6,417 nt of DNA from Nocardioides sp. (lineage in GTDB: Bacteria; Actinomycetota; Actinomycetes; Propionibacteriales; Nocardioidaceae). Shown here in pieces: positions 6,316 through 6,417 of the stretch. Under the pieces are notes generated by a model, which had not been told where the DNA came from, ran no database searches, and was given only the letters and a program-made list of their open reading frames with translations. Location of the stretch: contig JAJPEO010000182.1 in assembly GCA_021166815.1 (NCBI GenBank), forward strand, positions 1 through 6,417, read 5' to 3'. The first letter of the stretch is position 1. Each line of letters begins with the position of its first letter. Made by a program: the position numbers and the translations under genes.

Positions 6316-6327
6316 TACATTGGAGGA
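6316..6327 (+). promoter_or_regulatory. Probable leaderless -10 element of the right-edge gene
   Basis: TACATT (6316-6321) is the closest match to TATAAT in the window. It is followed by GGAGGA and then ATG at 6328. GGAGGA looks like a Shine-Dalgarno but abuts the start codon, leaving no spacer, so a transcript beginning at about the ATG is the more natural reading. No good -35 is visible. Confidence 0.5.
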
Positions 6328-6417
6328 ATGAAGGTCGCCCTTGCCGTCGCCGCCATCGCCCTCGTCGTGTGGGCGATCGTGCGCATGATCCAGCTGTGGA
6401 CCTACCGCAGGCCGGCC
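6328..6417 (+). CDS. Start of a small membrane protein, cut by the window edge
   Basis: The ATG at 6328 opens a frame that runs without a stop to the end of the window (30 codons). It begins MKVALAVAAIALVVWAIVRM and continues with Gln-Leu-Trp-Thr-Tyr and two arginines. Residues 3-18 form one hydrophobic helix, followed by positive charges (Arg19, Arg27, Arg28). This fits an N-terminal membrane anchor or an uncleaved signal segment; no signal-peptidase or lipobox motif is visible. The promoter-like TACATT six nt upstream supports the start. The family cannot be assigned from this fragment. Confidence 0.6.
   Translation, partial: MKVALAVAAIALVVWAIVRMIQLWTYRRPA

Noticed and set aside
6322..6327. 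GGAGGA as the Shine-Dalgarno of the right-edge gene
   Set aside because: It abuts the ATG with no spacer, and the next in-frame start codon (GTG at 6367) is too far away.
1..6417. A hidden novel defence, mobile or CRISPR-like system
   Set aside because: There are no direct-repeat arrays, terminal repeats, integrase or transposase sequence or composition break; almost all the DNA is explained by core-type genes.

Overview
The window reads as chromosomal DNA from a high-GC Gram-positive actinobacterium. Base composition is strongly GC-rich with G/C at most third codon positions, GTG starts are frequent, and the protein repertoire fits: menaquinone enzymes of actinobacterial length, a DUF4229-like membrane protein and an Eis-type acetyltransferase. 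The order Propionibacteriales (Nocardioides/Aeromicrobium-like) is a guess from protein flavour, not proven here. Nearly every base is coding. I see no tRNA, rRNA, CRISPR, insertion sequence or sign of recent transfer.

Left third (1-2017, minus strand): a tightly coupled menaquinone operon menE -> menC -> menD. menE and menC share one base (TGATG). menC and menD share four (GTGA). Only the first 13 codons of menD are inside the window. Middle (2086-4323, plus strand, divergent from menE): a 12-TM major facilitator transporter of unknown substrate, followed 12 nt later by menA, the membrane prenyltransferase of the same pathway. The window therefore holds the ring-forming steps (MenD start, MenC, MenE) and the prenylation step (MenA) on either side of a 68-bp divergent promoter region. 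MenB, which acts between MenE and MenA, is not in the window.

Right third (4328-6417): a small cupin protein (minus), convergent with menA. Divergent from it is an Eis-like GNAT N-acetyltransferase (plus), which converges on a small two-TM DUF4229-type protein (minus). Divergent from that one is the beginning of a small membrane protein (plus) cut by the window edge.

The most notable pattern is not a gene. Five of the five genes that begin a transcription unit without a good Shine-Dalgarno have a TANNNT -10 hexamer 6-7 nt before the start codon (menE, cupin, eis-like, DUF4229 and the last partial gene). This is the arrangement of leaderless mRNAs. By contrast, the MFS gene, menC and menD have purine-rich ribosome-binding sites. 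The DUF4229/partial-gene pair places two such promoters back to back in 35 bp, so both polymerase footprints must overlap. I found no convincing novel multi-gene system. The locus looks like ordinary core metabolism with interesting regulatory compactness.
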